DNA of 64,000 nt from Theocolax elegans (GCA_026168455.1 CM047426.1:78333986-78397985); one strand, 5' to 3'. Shown: positions 14,000 to 29,293, counted from the first letter of the stretch. Notes: generated by a model from the letters alone, not told the origin. Translations and numbers: made by a program.

Positions 14000-14656
14000 T
14001 TAAGGAGACAAGCCTAGATTAAAATTGAAAAAAAGCTATTTAATATTAACAATTGATAATTCTTTTGTAACAATTATTATAAAATTTTTTGGCCAATTTA
14101 TTTGTCACATAACTATTTTAATTCATTATGAGACTTTGCATTCTGATTTTTTTCTATAATGGACTTACCGCAGGATATCTCAGAAACCACTTCATCAAAT
14201 AGGCTGAATAATCTAATAAAATAGAATAGACTGTGTTAATATTGTAATAAAAAATTATTCTTATCAAATTATTTTTAAAAATTGAAAAATTGTGTAAAAG
14301 ACAGATAAATAATGTTTTTAAATAAACACTTAGACTTTTATTGAAATTCTGTTTCACTCAAGTGGATTAAAATCATATTTAAAAGTGACTGTTAAAATTT
14401 CGGTCTATTCGATAAAGTGTTTCCTGAGATATCTTGCAGTAAACCCATTATGGAAAAAAAATCAGACTACAGAGTCTCATAATTAATTAAAATAGTTTGG
14501 TTACTAATAAATTGGCCAAAAAATTAAAAATAAAAGTTAATAATAATATAGTTTCTGTAAAAAATTAAGAAATGTTTTCATTTGTTATAAAAAAAATTAT
14601 TAATTATTAATATTGTATAGTTCTTTTTCAATTTTAACCCAGGTTTGTCCCCTTAA
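14000..14656. mobile_element. TTAA-flanked MITE with long terminal inverted repeats
   Basis: Left end reads TTAAGGAGACAAGCC at 14000; the reverse complement of the right end reads TTAAGGGGACAAACC (ending 14656). Inverted homology continues inward for about 190-230 bases, including GGCCAATTTATT and the stretch around GATATCT. TTAA at both borders fits piggyBac or Kolobok-type target duplications. No transposase is present, so it is non-autonomous. The arms differ at many positions, so the insertion is old. Confidence 0.75.
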
Positions 14657-16734
14657 GCACGTTTTTATTTGTTAATGTAAAGTTACATCCCTGGTAGATA
14701 ATTGCCTAGTTTGACTTGACAGTGCAGTAATTATTAGAAAAATCTATTGGCTAACAATTAAAATAAAAATTTTTGAAGGGCTACGGAAGGATTGGTCAAA
14801 TTAAGATTTGAGACGTATTGTGACCGCTGTCAGTTACACTGAATCTTTGACAAGTACCGTACTGCATGTATTAATACGGCGATACGTGTTAAAGTGTTAT
14901 AATAATACATGCATCGTTTAGCATGTAGTTTATAACCAAACAAACAAAAAAAATTATTAAAACCTCAAAAAATTACTAAAAGGTAAACAAGTATGCAAGT
15001 AATACATATTATTTAAATAACTTAAAAATCTATAACCATGTAATGTATTTATTAAAAAATATATTTATAGTTGTGTAAATAAATAACATAGTGTATAGTG
15101 TTGTAAACTATGGAAAAGGAATGCAGAAAAGAAAGCATAATACGTGTATTATCAGAGAATATAAAAGATAAAATTAGACGTACAATAACACAGACACAAA
15201 CCCAATCCTATTTTTTCACTTGCACTTGAGAGTGTCCTCATTAAGATCCTACATTAATAAACTTAAATGAAAAAATTAAATGGATGTGGCAGCTAACTTG
15301 AAACAAACATTGAACTGAGGTTAGGGGTGGATTCCGCACGCGTGTACTTACAATTAGTATAAATAGCAATATATGCATTATCTCTCGATATCCGAATAAC
15401 TAATTTCAAATTATTCGTTAGATTTACCGAATAATACCCATCCTAAGGCTCATCATCCTCAGTAAACTTTTTTATTCATCAAGCCGGTTTGTGTTACATA
15501 TATTTATGCATTGGCCAATCCTTATCGAGTTTTTTATCCAAGAAAATAAAAATATAGATCGCTTTCTTCGCAAGACATTTTTGAAAAAACTAGCCAATGA
15601 TAAAGAAATTAGCAAAGGACTCCCGAGTGACTTTCGAATACTTCTACTAGGGATTAATTGAAGAATTTGAGATAATATAATTAAGAAGGTATGAGTCAAT
15701 TATAATTAATTTTAAATTAAAAAGATAAAGCAGAATGATAATTTGAGACCATACATTGATCAATATTATATTGTACAGTAAACATATAGAATGTTTATTA
15801 AATTTTACTGTAATCTGCTTAGAGATATTCATTATTTAATTTTTGTTTTGTTAACTGTAGTACACCATTATTTTATAGGAACCCATTATGTACAATTACT
15901 TACTTTTGACTTCATAATTAATGAGCTAGTGTATTTTCAAAAAACATGGGTACGTATGAAGTCTAATGAAAACGTTGAGAAGAAAAAAACTTTTATGTTA
16001 TTAGTATTATATAATAGATATTTATTAGATTATAGTCTTAATCCTTGTTGAAAACTCTTCTTTTTCTCAATTGGTCTAAATTACATATTTATGATGGTAT
16101 TGTATAGTAAAAAAAGGATATTTTAAATGTAAATTATGCTTTGTTTTTTAATTAGTTAAATTACAAAGTGAATATTTTATGTAGGTTAGAGTGTTATAAT
16201 AACTTTGTAATTATTGCGAACTATATGACGATAACTTTTCTGTAAGTAATAAAAAGTCGAAAACTCAGGAGGGGAAAACTTCCGGCTGAACTTTTGTCAT
16301 TTAAGTAAAATTATAATGAAATGTAAGTATTTTGATTAATGAATTAATATACAACTTATAATTTATCAAATAAATTTATATATTTATTTTATTAACTAAA
16401 AGCGCCACGTATTTCATTTAATCGACTTATGTATTAAAATATAAATAAAAAATAAAATGAAATTCAATTAAATCAATGAAGCATTAAATGTTTAAACTGG
16501 TAACGTTCTCTTTTCCCGCTGACGAGGATGAATTAAATACAATATTTACAAAAATTAAAAAACACAAGTATATCTTCTGAAATACCTATAAGAGAAACAA
16601 GTTACAAGAAAGTATGACACCGATTATTTAGATACGCCTTTTACCTTCTTTATGTACGTCATACAATTTTTACGAGGTAGTAGTCTAAGAGATGCAATAT
16701 CTCCCCGAATCCATCATTATTATTAGTTCGATCA

Positions 16735-17050
16735 GATAATAAAGGGCAAGGCGGATGCGCAAAAGCTGACGCGTTAACTTCCCAGGGAGGTAGGATCAAA
16801 ATTGAGTCAAACATTTAAAAGAGCTTAAGCTGGCCGTTGCAACGTAATGATAAAACTTTATCGATCGGGAAGCGAACCGGCCCCCGACGTTATCTCACCA
16901 ATTCAGATGGCGCGCGAGCGTGACTCTTTCTTTTGTTTCTTTTTCGGGGGTTGCCCAAAGTTTCACGAGCCGCTCATAAACAAGTTAAGGGCGTGAACAC
17001 GAGGGAACTTGTCTCTTTTTACTGATCTTTCATTGAGAAATCGATTTCCT
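16735..17050. promoter_or_regulatory. GC-rich intronic island
   Basis: Patch of raised G+C with CpG-rich words (GGCGCGCGAGCG near 16909, CCGGCCCCCGACG near 16878) and no protein-like frame. Candidate conserved non-coding element. Confidence 0.3.
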
Positions 17051-18904
17051 CATCAAATCTTACTTTTCGAATGCTTCTTTTTATGTCCGCATCGCGTGAT
17101 AACTGTTTTGTTATCAATCAGATTGTGATATTTAGGTGAATTGTTACCATTTTCGTGATAATTTACGAAAATCTTACGGGTTGATACGAAGGTTCCCTGT
17201 TCCACGCTTAGTTTTAATTTTAATATTGAAATCAAGTTTACTTTGTACAACGTTTCAACATAAAATATTCATATTAAAATATAGGTGTTAGTATAACTTA
17301 TTTTCACTACAAAGAATCTCTTTTAAACCAATTGACCTGCAAGTTCGCTTACTTATTCGTTAATATGAGCACTTAACTAACTCTTAGATTTCTTAATAGA
17401 AAAATCTGTTTGATCGCCATACGTTAGTTAAAAATGTGTACTATTTATCACCGAGAAATCGCTACACGTATATTTACTGGAGACGGATAAAGCAGTGTCT
17501 TCTAATTTCCCTTTCCCCAAGTTAGACTAAAGTTCTCAAGTTACTTCTAGGTTAAATCAATAATAAATCAAAACTAGGTTTGTAAAATACGAGATAAATT
17601 GGGATTGAGAATAAATTTTAGGGCGTAGCAGTAAATTTGTAGTCGACAACCGATTGGCAATATACTTGGTTATTTCTCGTTTACTAAGTTTCTTAGTGCT
17701 CTTTAGTAAGCTACTTTTTTGGTACAAGGTTCGTTTTACTTCTTAAGAAGTTTTACCTAAGTTTACGAAATAAAATCTTCCTTTATATCCTGTAACGCAA
17801 GTTAGTTTAATTTAAAAAGATAAGAATTCTGAATGAATGTAGACATTTATCCTTATAGTTTCCACGCCACAAATTTGGGATTTAATTTTCATAATTATAC
17901 CGTGCGCGTTTAACTATATTATTGCGTTGCAAAATCATTATTCTTGAATATTTAGTAAACGTTCTAAGTAATTATATCCGCCGTAAAAGAATATTAGTAT
18001 TCCGATAGTTTAACGATCGCGAAATTTAATCGCATCTCCATCGAATAAAGCTTGTTTAATGGTTCAGTTGCAAAGTAATGCCTTTGTAAATTGTTCGATA
18101 AAAGATTAAAATAGTTTATTTGTTGTTAAGCTTCCGTAAAGCTTTGAGTATACAATCGTTTACAAGATATCTCTATTTTAGTAGATACTTGATTTTAGGA
18201 TAGATGTAGGTCAACAGAACCTAACGTACACCAGACCACTTAATTTCAATTTGAATTCACAGTTTCTATTATTCATCGGATCATGGTAATCGGACCCAAG
18301 CACATACTGCCATGAAAATTATATATATAATCTTCATTAACGACATTACGAGTTTCGACCAACTTTTCTCGTTTAAATAATGCTCATACGCACAAAATCA
18401 ATATTATAATACCGTAATTTAAATTGACATGTTAGTTGGTATATTAATGATATTGGCTCTCTATTATCTAGATTGCAGGCTAACAAATATCAACGGTGTC
18501 ATTGTTCACTATACTGCGCATATTTGCTTTATTTAAACATTTAGAAACAATATCCCTTTTTTAATTGAATTTACCATGATTGTCTTTCAAAAATACATTT
18601 CAAAATGTCCTTTACATGTAGGCCATGTGTTTCTCAACCTTTTCGACGTACGTTTTGTTAAATATATATTCATGTCTACAAGTATTACAATCAAGTTCAC
18701 TCTATTGATTCTTTCAGATGACTAATATTTCAGTAAATAATTATTGATATAACGATTGATAAAAATGTATAGTTATAGAACTACAGTATGCATAGCGCAT
18801 AAAAGTAAATTTTCGAAATAAAAATTTGTTGAAATAAATGTTTTTAAGATTAGTCGAAAAGTCTCGATGCAGCATCAATAATTCAGTCGAATAAACTTGA
18901 GAGT

Positions 18905-19290
18905 CAGAAATCAATTCGCTATATTCAAGTGCACTCGGTTTGGGCAACACGTGTACCGTTAAAGTTGCCGCGAATGAAATCGGCCCTCGCCATTATACAC
19001 GCATTAACGACGCGAGAACGACCGAGGCAGCTGCGGAGTTGCCGACAATTTGGAAACTCATTGTTGAAAGTTTTAATCAAAGTGACGATACGATGCTTTA
19101 ATGAGCTTTGATGCGAGCAATTGATTTTTTGGATTGACCCCCTCCATCCACCGGTTCAAGTTCACCTTATCACAAAATTTAATTACGCATCAACTTTGCG
19201 ACAGGAGTAACTTTGTTCGCGTACACCTCCATTCATTTTTCTTTCCTTCGGTCGCGGTTCTGCAATTTATTGATTCCTTTGCGGTAAAAG
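18905..19290. promoter_or_regulatory. GC-rich intronic island
   Basis: Raised G+C and CpG, including CACGTG (E-box) near 18950 and CAGCTG near 19029. Short open frames on + have no family resemblance. Candidate enhancer holding bHLH-type sites. Confidence 0.3.
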
Positions 19291-22200
19291 ACCGTATCAT
19301 AACTATGGAAACAAGTAATTTTTCTATTATTATCAATATATTTGTGCGCGCTTTGGATAGATATTTTATGAAAGTATAGGGATACTTTGAAGATTATGCG
19401 TATTACTCTTAATATAGTTATTATTTACAATAGGTTATTTTTTAATTATATTGTACATTCAAATTTAAGTTTCAGTTTTATCCCTACTGAAGTAACGCGT
19501 AGTTAAAATCATTCATTAATCATCCTTAGTAGAAATCGAAAAGATATTTGGACATATAACTATCTACGTTAGCAAAAACTTGGCTGAAAATGCATATCGT
19601 TTTTATCTTGCAATGCGAAATGTTTTTTACCGAGAATTTAACTTTCTACATTTAAACTATGAATCTTACCGTTTTACATCAGCTACTAGATTCGAAATAA
19701 AAAAATTAGCTTGAGAAATATGGTTCACTGCTTTTAGATAAAAATTGATACAATAAATATTTTCTATCAATAAACTTATAATATTCAATATATCTTGAAA
19801 GTGAGGAATTTAATGCGGTAAAACAATATATGATAATCTAATTTTAGGAAAAACTTTTGTATCATTTATACAAGTCCATTAGGAAAGCCATGTAAATTTA
19901 AAGTTTATGTCCATATCGGATCGTTTTATTAAGAAAAAACATTCCAGTTCCTGTTAAAAACTGTCTACTTTATTTGACTATTTTCCAGTTATTATAAGTA
20001 AATTTTATAATTTAATTTCCGGTAGCAATATTCTATACTATAATTTTCTTAATTATGCAGATATTTTTGTTGATTACGGGTGTTAAATGCTACAAATACT
20101 AAACTATAAGGATTTAGGAAACTTATGGATATTTCCATTTATAAAAAAACTATTCTTTTACCAATAAAATTTATGGGGTTCGGTTAATAGAGAATTATAG
20201 ATATCACTCGTACAGATAGGATTATGATAGTAAAAGAAATGTCTGAATTAGAGTTTTATCGATCTTTTGACAGTTGAGGATTCAAAATATGTGATTTTTA
20301 AAAAATGTCTATGGCTGTGCGTGTATATGCGGTAATCTTGTATCTTTGGTTTTATCAAACCGATTGGACTCTATTCCAACTCAATCGACGTGTTTTTAGA
20401 ATTATCTTATTTCCGCGAATTTAAACCATTTTAAATGCTTTTAAATTAGAGTCAATTTTTGATTATCCAAAATCAGATTTTTCTTTTAATGTTACCGTTA
20501 TAACTATGCATGTAAAATGATGATTTGTAAAGCATAAATTTATTTATCTTCTTGTATGAAGTTTGCTCAGTTCTCTTGATTTTTTTAAGTTACCGCGAAA
20601 GTAGTCAATTTTCTAAAATATTCATATTTAAAAAAATTATCAATATTTTTGAGTGAAAAAATTGTGATAATGAATAAATGAGACATATACACAAGTAGAA
20701 AATAATTGAATAAACAGAAACCTAAAACAGTGTTTCAATTTACGTTATAATTATATTGAGAGATTTATAATTATTAATTGATTACAATTGTAATTATGTT
20801 TTATTCTCAAGTACGCAAAAATTTAAATTTACAAGTTTTCATATATTTAGAATTAATTTTCGATATTTATAGTAATACATACACATTTTATTGCGTTATC
20901 TTATTGTGCACTTCTGTGATTCCAAGCCACTTCTATTAGTATTTACTAATTACTTTAATCACAATATAAAACGCAGTATGTAAAAACACATTTTACATAA
21001 TAGTACCATGAATATTATACAAATTCAGAAATAAGAACTATACGAGGAAGCTACATGCTGATATCAATTAGCAGTGGCTTTATTTTGATAAAATAATTTT
21101 ATTTCTAATGCATAAGTTTGTAGTTTAAAAGTTGTTTTCTTCACACTCAGATTGCAAATTAATGAAAACTATGTTAATTCAATCAACACGATTGTTGTTA
21201 CATTAAACATTTATCACATTCTATACAAATACGATATTATATAAATATCTTATATACAATTAGTAAGATTTTTTATTTCTTTAAGTATTAAAATAATAAG
21301 TTAAAATAACAGACTATAGAAAAAAATGGTATTATGGTATTCAAAGTAATTGGTTATTTAACCATGAAATTAAATTACTACTTTATTTATTTTTACTAAT
21401 TAAAACTTTTTTTCGTACGCAAAACAAAGTTTCTCAAGTTTCATTGGTTTAACTGATCATAGTATACCACGTTAACTTTGTAAAATTTAGTAGTAACTTT
21501 CAAATTTGATTTAATACAAATATTGTGTAGTGATAGAATGTTGTCAAACAAATTTCTTAATGCTATATGTATAGAAAAATGTACTATTCGCGTAGTATTT
21601 AAAATGTCCAATATAAAATGTAATACATTCATTAAAGTCTTCGTTTAATTTACTTCAAGACGTTTCAATAAGTACAGGTGAATATCACTCTACAGCGGAG
21701 TAAAAATAAAGTTTACTTTACCACCTGCAATAAGTACCGAAACCATTACACAATTTGCTTTGTACATAGTGCTGTACTTACTTACATCGTTAGTTTCTCA
21801 AAGTTCGTAAGAATTTTTTTTTAAGCATAAGTTATCAATTTCTTTTATTATTCTTCGACCAAAAAAGGTATAAAAATAAACCATCTTAATGTTTGCATTT
21901 TGAACTTTGAATTTTAGTGAATTAGATTTATCTATTGTTATATGTTATAAGTATGAGATTTTTATTTAAAGTGCGTTTTACTATTATGCAACGAAAAAGT
22001 TGCAAAAGTTAACAAAAGATTGGAAATTGAATATTAATTAAAAAATTTTTAATATTGGCGCACATAAAAGAAAAAATATTTTTCTTTATTAAATACAAAC
22101 AAATTTTTGTTGTGTGTACTTTAAAAATATTTTTCAACTCTGAAGTGGACGTATTTTTTTATATTCGATAATATATTAGTCAAAGTACAAAATACAGAGG

Positions 22201-23519
22201 ATGTTGTTTCACCTTCAAACATTGATTAATTTTAACATTTTATAAAAATATACCGTTCTATTAAAATAGTATAGTATAGTTAAATCTATAGATAAAAAAA
22301 TGTTATTTTTGATGTCGGTGATCGATCAATTCTATTTAACGAAAATGTACGAAATATAATTTAGAATGGATGCGTATATATACGTGTAAAAAGGAATATT
22401 TAAAGCATACTACTTACAGGAAAAGGTAATTTGAGAATTCTTAACTAAAAACAAACTAATACGATTTTGATTATTAATAAGAACGAAGCAGTATTTAATA
22501 TTTCGAAATGTATATTTTAAATATTAAACGTTAACATCGTTTAATTTAGAAATTAAAATTATTACAAGATTTATGTTCTACCTAAATTAGGGGATATTAT
22601 CTTTGAAAAATAAAATCCATTAGTCGAGTCTACTCACCTCTACACTGAACTCCGAAAAGCCATTTTCGAAATAATCTTGCGTCTACGTTCTCGTTGCACA
22701 TTCCGGAAAAGCAAGACCTCCGCGCATAACTGAATAAATCACGAAGGAATAGGGCAGAGTTAAAGCATAAAAGATGATTTTGCAGACTTTCTATAAGGAA
22801 AAATAAAATGTCCGAGTTGGATTTTATATGAACGGGCCATTCGATAAAAGTAACATAAGTCTCTAACTTTCATTTATGAATAATAAGAACACTATTTAAA
22901 TTCCTTAATTTCATTTTGTAATTCCCTAATTGGCAAATTTTTAACTTTTGTGATTGTAAAGATTTATTTTATGAATAGCAGTCTATTAGCCATTCAAAAG
23001 GCTACTTCTTGCTCCAATTTGTGAAATATAAAATTATTACAGTATGTTAAAATGATGCTGCTTTATAAAGGAAGATTAGTGGTAGTGAAAAAGTTATCAA
23101 AACATGTTTTAACCATGGTTTGACACATTCGGAGTTAAAACCGTATAAACGTGCGTGCACCTGTGTATGTACATTTTTAAGCAAAATGCTCCCAATTTGC
23201 AATGTACATACATTACATTACATTTCTGTCATGCTAACACAAATCTTACTAAAAGTTGTGCTAAGTTTTAAATATTAATATAAATTCATTTAAATTGAAG
23301 ATATTGCATTAAATTGATGTTTGATAAATTATTTTTGACTTTTGTAATAGCGCTGGTTGTTCCTCGACTTACAGAACATAATCGATCAGGTTACATTAAT
23401 ATGTAATTACCCTTTAGTCTTAAGTTTTTTCATACGTGTTGTGGTTAATACGTAAAACTTTTTTGTTTCTTTATAGTATATTTACTCGATTAAAGAAATT
23501 ACCTTATACTCGTCATTTT

Positions 23520-23645
23520 GCTTTCGCCTGGGTTTAATGACGCTGCGCAGCGTTGAGCCTGAAAATGTGCAAGAAGCTTTGCAGCTGCACCGCCTTTTTT
23601 TCATTAACGCGCGATCTGGGAATTGCAAAGTTTACTTGGTGCATA
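23520..23645 (+). other. Short coding-like GC-rich patch
   Basis: An ATG at 23537 opens a frame whose first 35 or so codons have non-AT-biased, protein-like composition (MTLRSVEPENVQEALQLHRL at the start) before it degenerates into AT-rich sequence. No family was recognised. It may be a conserved non-coding element, an exon fragment or chance. Confidence 0.2.
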
Positions 23646-26600
23646 CATTTACAAATTATTCGTTGTATGCGTATACATCGCATAGTTTAATTAAATCGCT
23701 TGTAATAATTTATAGCAAATTAAAATACCTTACATTTATAATAGAATATTTACATTAATAATTTGGCTTTGATAATTAAATTTTGATTACATTTCCGGTA
23801 AAGCGACTGATAAAAAAATCATTAATTAATTAATATTGTATATATGTACGTGCTCAAGATATATTTAAAATGTATTAATATAAATTATAGATATGCGAAA
23901 CTTTACATTCAGGGAATGCTATCCCTGGTATAGATACATCAATTTTAGTACAAGATGTAGTAAAGTATAATGTAAGTTTTACTATAGTAAATGTAGTAGC
24001 ACGCAACTTGGCCCATTTCCTTACAGCTGAATGAAATACATATATAATACATTGATATCATGTTTGATCAACTATCCTAATAATACCAGGATGACAAGTT
24101 TTCGATCATTTCTCGTTCATTATATTAAAACAAAAGAATATAGCTTTGAACTAGGGATTGGGATTGATTAGAATAGTGTAAAGGTATCAGTAAAACTTAT
24201 CAGGGTATTTTATATTTAGCAATTTTTAAATATCCTACATACATCTTTCCTGCGACCGAAAGTAATAAAATAAGTAAAATCTCAAAAAGATAGATTTATT
24301 TTTTTAGGTACATGAAGGTATGGACTTTCAGATAACTATTATTCAATTCAAATTTAAATAAAGTTTCTACTGATTAGCGCTTTTATACAATCAACAGGAA
24401 AAGCGTAGACTATGGTTTCAACAATCAATTTGAGATAACATAGGATGCTCGCATTCGCATTCACAACGGAAGGCAGCGCAACAAGAGATGCGATCTTGCG
24501 ATGCCCTTCGCTCCGGGATCAATCGAGACTGTTTTCTTCGATTAGTTTCCTACTTAATCGACAGAGTTGCACATGTAACCGATCGTTAACCGCATTTCTT
24601 TAAATTACACCTGTGACGATGTCAATTCAATTTTCTGTAACAATTTAAATGTTTTTACCAGCTGTATTTGTTTAAACTTTTTTTGTAATTACATATAAAA
24701 TAATTCTTTTAACTCATTTTTTTAAAATTACTAATGATATTTAATAAAGTAGTTACAAAAATAATGTGTACATAACCCAGTGAAATTCGAGTATTTTGAG
24801 GTTATCCGAAACCATTTTTTAACCGTTACTTACCGTTTTAATGACTATTTTTCCTTAAAAGAACATACGTTGGCCAAAAGACGTTTTATAAATACTTATA
24901 TTTCTATTAATAAAATATTACTTATGTCGACTGTAGTATAACTAAATTAATTAATATTTTTACAGATATTGTAAGACCGATAAAAATATTAATTAATTTA
25001 CTTAAATTTCTATCCATATAAAATATGGAAAGATGTTTAAAATTGTAGGGTAATCTTTCAAAATCTTTATTAATTTTAGAATATTTGTGTAAATTAAAGA
25101 AACACGTAAGCTAGCCTAAATTGATCATATATTGGTGTCACGATGGTGTCCTACAGTTACAAAAATCAATGTTCGCTAATCGATATTTTATCACTTATAC
25201 GTATCTTTATACGTTGTATGCGATAAAAGCGTTTCAGACCAAAATTACTTGTATTAATATAAGTAAATTTTGTTTAATTAATAGTTTTAAAATAGATGTA
25301 AAGGTTATGTAACATTTCAAAAAGCAATTGGATTTTAGTAAAAGGGATATTAGAGTATATAAACTGATAAATAAAAAAGAAATAAGTGATTCTACGACCA
25401 TTTATTCGCTATACTAACATTGTTGGTCGTCATATTAAGCTGTCAGTGTAACTGGAAGAGTCATAAAAATAGGAAAATTACTTAATGTATTTACTCGAAG
25501 AAAATCCACTAATTGTAGTATGCAATTATGCAAAAAATATATAGAACGATTATACTATTTTACTATTTCAATATCGCTTTCAATGTTGTTTTTACACAAT
25601 ATTGGTTTTTCGCACTTATCGATTTGAGGCATTAATTGATTTTTCAATTTTTCAAGCGCTCAATCTATTTTTGTCACTCTAAAACATGATGTCCAAGAGA
25701 CAGAAATTTGCGCAATGCCTGAATTCACGCATGAGTTAATATATGCACCGTAAGTAACAAAGTTGTAATCGAGTGATAACGATCTAAAGTAGTTTCCGGT
25801 TTTTTAAGAAATTATTAATTGTATTATCAATTTTTTAAAGCTACGATCTTATTACTACGTAAGGTGATACAAACCGTGAAAAGTTTAATGTTCATTTTGG
25901 CCATTTTCCAATTAATTTCTTTTTGGCTTTTCTTTTCTAAAACGATGAAAAAAAACGAAGGTAGCAAATATGCTAGAATGGACACTAAAACTTTAATCTC
26001 TTAAAATTTTCAAGAAGTTATGAACGCTTTTACCATCCTTATAAATTAACCAAGTTTTAATAAAGAATACACTACAGTTTATGTGAAATCCAAGTACATT
26101 TCATCTTTTCGAACATGATTTTATTGTACAAAAAATATTTTGCGAACTTGTACTTTTCGAGATATATTATTAACCTATTTTTTTTGTCACAAACAAGAAT
26201 GTGCAGGTTAATTAAATTATCATATTTAATTGAAACCAACGTGTAAAAAGTGTATACAAAAATTATTCGTTTAAAGTGAAATTACGGTCACTGGAAATCG
26301 CTGAGCATAGTTGAAAAAAATCAGTGAAAAAAGATTCGCTGATGTTTATCAATAGAAGTTCAATTGAAAAAGTGTAGTATTCCATTGATCATTTGTTTAC
26401 ACTTTTAAAGAATAGAAAAATGACGTATAGTCTAAGTAAATGCAAGTTTGACAATACAATTTTTTTTTTAAGCAAATTAAATATAATTTGATTAAAGTAA
26501 TGGTTGTATACAGATAAAAACATTTTATTCGATAATACACGAAGCATGAATCTAAAATATAACTGTCTAACAGCCGTAGCAATAAAGATCAGGTAAGTGT

Positions 26601-27439
26601 ACTTGTAAACGAAATGATGGATACGGGAATCGCGTACATACTCACAAAGTTTCTTCAAGTGCATTGTTTCACTTTAAATAGTTTGCATTATATGAACACA
26701 AACCCTTAGCATAACGGTACAAGAAATTAGTTTCAATGTTTTCTTTCTATATTCGACTCGATCTACGCAAAGTAGCAATTCCATCAGTATTTAATTTAGC
26801 GTAATACTCCTATTTAGTGTATAATTAAACTAATGAAAAATTTAGTGCCATTTGTTTCTTGGTAAACATTGTCATTGCAATTACAATAATGAAAGAAGTT
26901 CGTAAGTTGCGGAGCATTTATTTTTTTCGAGACGATTTATTTACATTTTGTTAAGTCAAGAAAGCTTTACCGTTTATGAAAAAGTAACTAAAATCCTTAT
27001 TTCACATGAATATCTTTTTGTTGAAATAAATTTCTATATATTGATACGAATGACATAAAACTAAATTGATTAAAGCGATGAATTTCTACGTTGTTAATTT
27101 AGGCTGCGTACTATTCACTAAACTCGAGTAAATGTACCTTGATAACCAAAATCTGATAATATATCATTATTAAGGAAGCGTACAAATCAGTTTCTCTTCA
27201 TTAACAACTGCGTGAAATGAAATACCAAGCGATTGTTTTAATTATCAAGAGTTGCTGGTCTTTAAAAACTTTAATAAGACCTTTTTTATGAAAAACTATA
27301 GAAATTATTATTAAAAACAAATGTGACATTAATCGTGAGATAAGAATAATATGAACTGCGTCGGTTGAAGTACTGAATCGAAATCCTATCTTCGCAAAGG
27401 ATTGGTCAACAACTAGATCATCCCATTGAAAAAGTCGTA

Positions 27440-27790
27440 AATCGGGAACAAAAATGTACTGTCAGCCATAAACAGCAACTAAAAGTGCAGTTGAGCCCTC
27501 GGAGGCGAACTCGCGTATATAATAATAATGTGTATCTTCATCCCGGCGCACATTTTCGTTAAAGTAGCCGCCGGCGCGAAATGCCGTATATAAGCTTTTG
27601 GCCAATGGCGCCGCCACCGGTAGGCGGTACCTTATTGATCTCTTGCCCTCCCCCGGCCGATTTGAATTTCGCGCGCCGGCGCGCGCACGCGCATTTTCTC
27701 GCGCACTCCACGTCCATGGACCAGGAGTTCCGCTCAGGGAAAATTGATGGACTGTTTTGTTTACGAGGTCTCTGCGGACGTTGAACGACG
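27440..27790. promoter_or_regulatory. CpG-rich island with TATA box
   Basis: The strongest CpG island of the intron's middle: TATATAAG at 27587-27594 followed by GGCGCCGCCACCGG, CCCCCGGCCG and a GCGCGCCGGCGCGCGCACGCG-type run (27671-27691). An ATG at 27715 opens 22 codons. It looks like a promoter, perhaps for an alternative or non-coding transcript, but no good splice donor follows on the + strand. Confidence 0.4.
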
Positions 27791-28919
27791 GAAACTCGCC
27801 AATGAATTTAAGGTTCACTTTGTAATACGACTAGAAATGAGGTTATGTGCACGTGACTTTAAAACTATGCATGACTTGAATTTAACCGTGTCAACTCTAT
27901 AGTTATAGATAGTTGGATAGTAACATATTCTTTTTTAAGACGTGGTTCAGTAAAATGTAATAGTCATCCTTACCAAATTTAAGTAAATTTTTAAATATAA
28001 GAATTGTAGTCTACAAAATATAAAATAACGTTAGTAATGTTTACACGTAAAATATAGTCAATATAATTTTACATGTATTCACTTTGTAATTTATTTTATC
28101 TTCTTTATTTTAAGAAATACTGGATGATCTAATATTGTAGAGTAAATGTTTTGAAATGTGTATTTTATGAATTTCGATAAATCTTTGAATTCTCGCGAAC
28201 ACGGAAAGTTTCATATAAATTGACTTTTAGTGCAGTTTGGAGTTCGTTTACAGCAAGTTGTTTCAAGAATTGCCGAGTTTGGTAGGACAATCTTTTGATT
28301 TCTTCAACTTCTGATATTTTGATCAAGTTAACGCAGTTCAAATCATTTAATAGATATTTTTGATAATGAATTTTATAATGAAATCAGTATACCGATACGA
28401 CAGTCTGAAGTGAAGTACCCAACAATAAATCTTCATTTAATTGAGATATAACAATATTTATTTACTATAACAATATTTATTTATTTTAAGTAAGAATTTT
28501 AATCGATATCTCCGAAGCACAGTAATAATTTTCGCATTTTTGGATGCCCATTCGGCATTTCTTTTCGTGAATCTTTCTAAAACGCTCTACAATAACAAAA
28601 AAATTAAAAAAAACATTTCGAAAATTCAATGAAAATTAAATTTAATTATTTATTTATCTTGTAAAGTTGTAAAGTTAAGCACAAATGACTTTTTGTGTAT
28701 CCAACTTTCATTTACACATTATTAGACAAGTTTATTTAAATTGCAAGTTTGGTACAGTACAGAAAGTTTTCTTCGGTTAACAAAAAACTTGTATATAATT
28801 TGCATTTAATTGTTATATACTCTATTTTAGAGTTTTATAAAGTACTCGTAGATTATTACAAATAAGTTTGACAATTACGATATATTTGGAATAAATTGAA
28901 TAAAATTCCATTGATTTAT

Positions 28920-29293
28920 TTATTGAATATTCAATGCTAATGTGTTGGAAAATCTTGAAATTACTGCTTTATGACGAGGAACTTTCCCTCCGGTCGTTTT
29001 GTGATGTATTTGCATAATTCCATGCAATATTAACATATTAAAAATAATATCCTCGATATTTTTGTCCGAAATAGAAATACTCCATTTGGTCAAAACAATA
29101 TCGATTATTTCGGTGTTTGCGTTTCTCTTAATTAATTTCAGAGGCATCCGTTCTGACGAATCCATATAACTCGCTCCTCGTTATCTTCCTGAGGTGTACC
29201 TAACAAACCAAAAGGCATCCCATCAGACATCATCGAACCGAGTAAATCAATCAGGGAAATCCATCGCATCGCATCATCCCTCCCTCGGATTCT
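28920..29293 (-). pseudogene. Unidentified minus-strand coding-like segment, two frames
   Basis: On the minus strand a frame opens at 29293 right after TTTAG (acceptor-like) and runs 51 codons to a stop at 29138, with a protein-like reading (DDAMRWISLIDLLGSMMSDG, then MPFGLLGTP). An overlapping frame starts with ATG at 29165 and runs 81 codons to 28920 (starting MDSSERMPLKLIKRNANTEI). Both have balanced, non-AT-driven composition with several acidic and amphipathic stretches. A single-base frame change near 29150 would connect them. I do not recognise the family. It could be a frameshifted nested gene or retrocopy inside the PHF21A intron, or two exons whose boundary I cannot place. GC-rich sequence continues upstream to about 29530 and might be its promoter. 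Confidence 0.35.

Noticed and set aside
15420..15660. Open + frame of about 76 codons ending at 15660
   Set aside because: Looks mildly protein-like, but no family, splice sites or composition change supports it.
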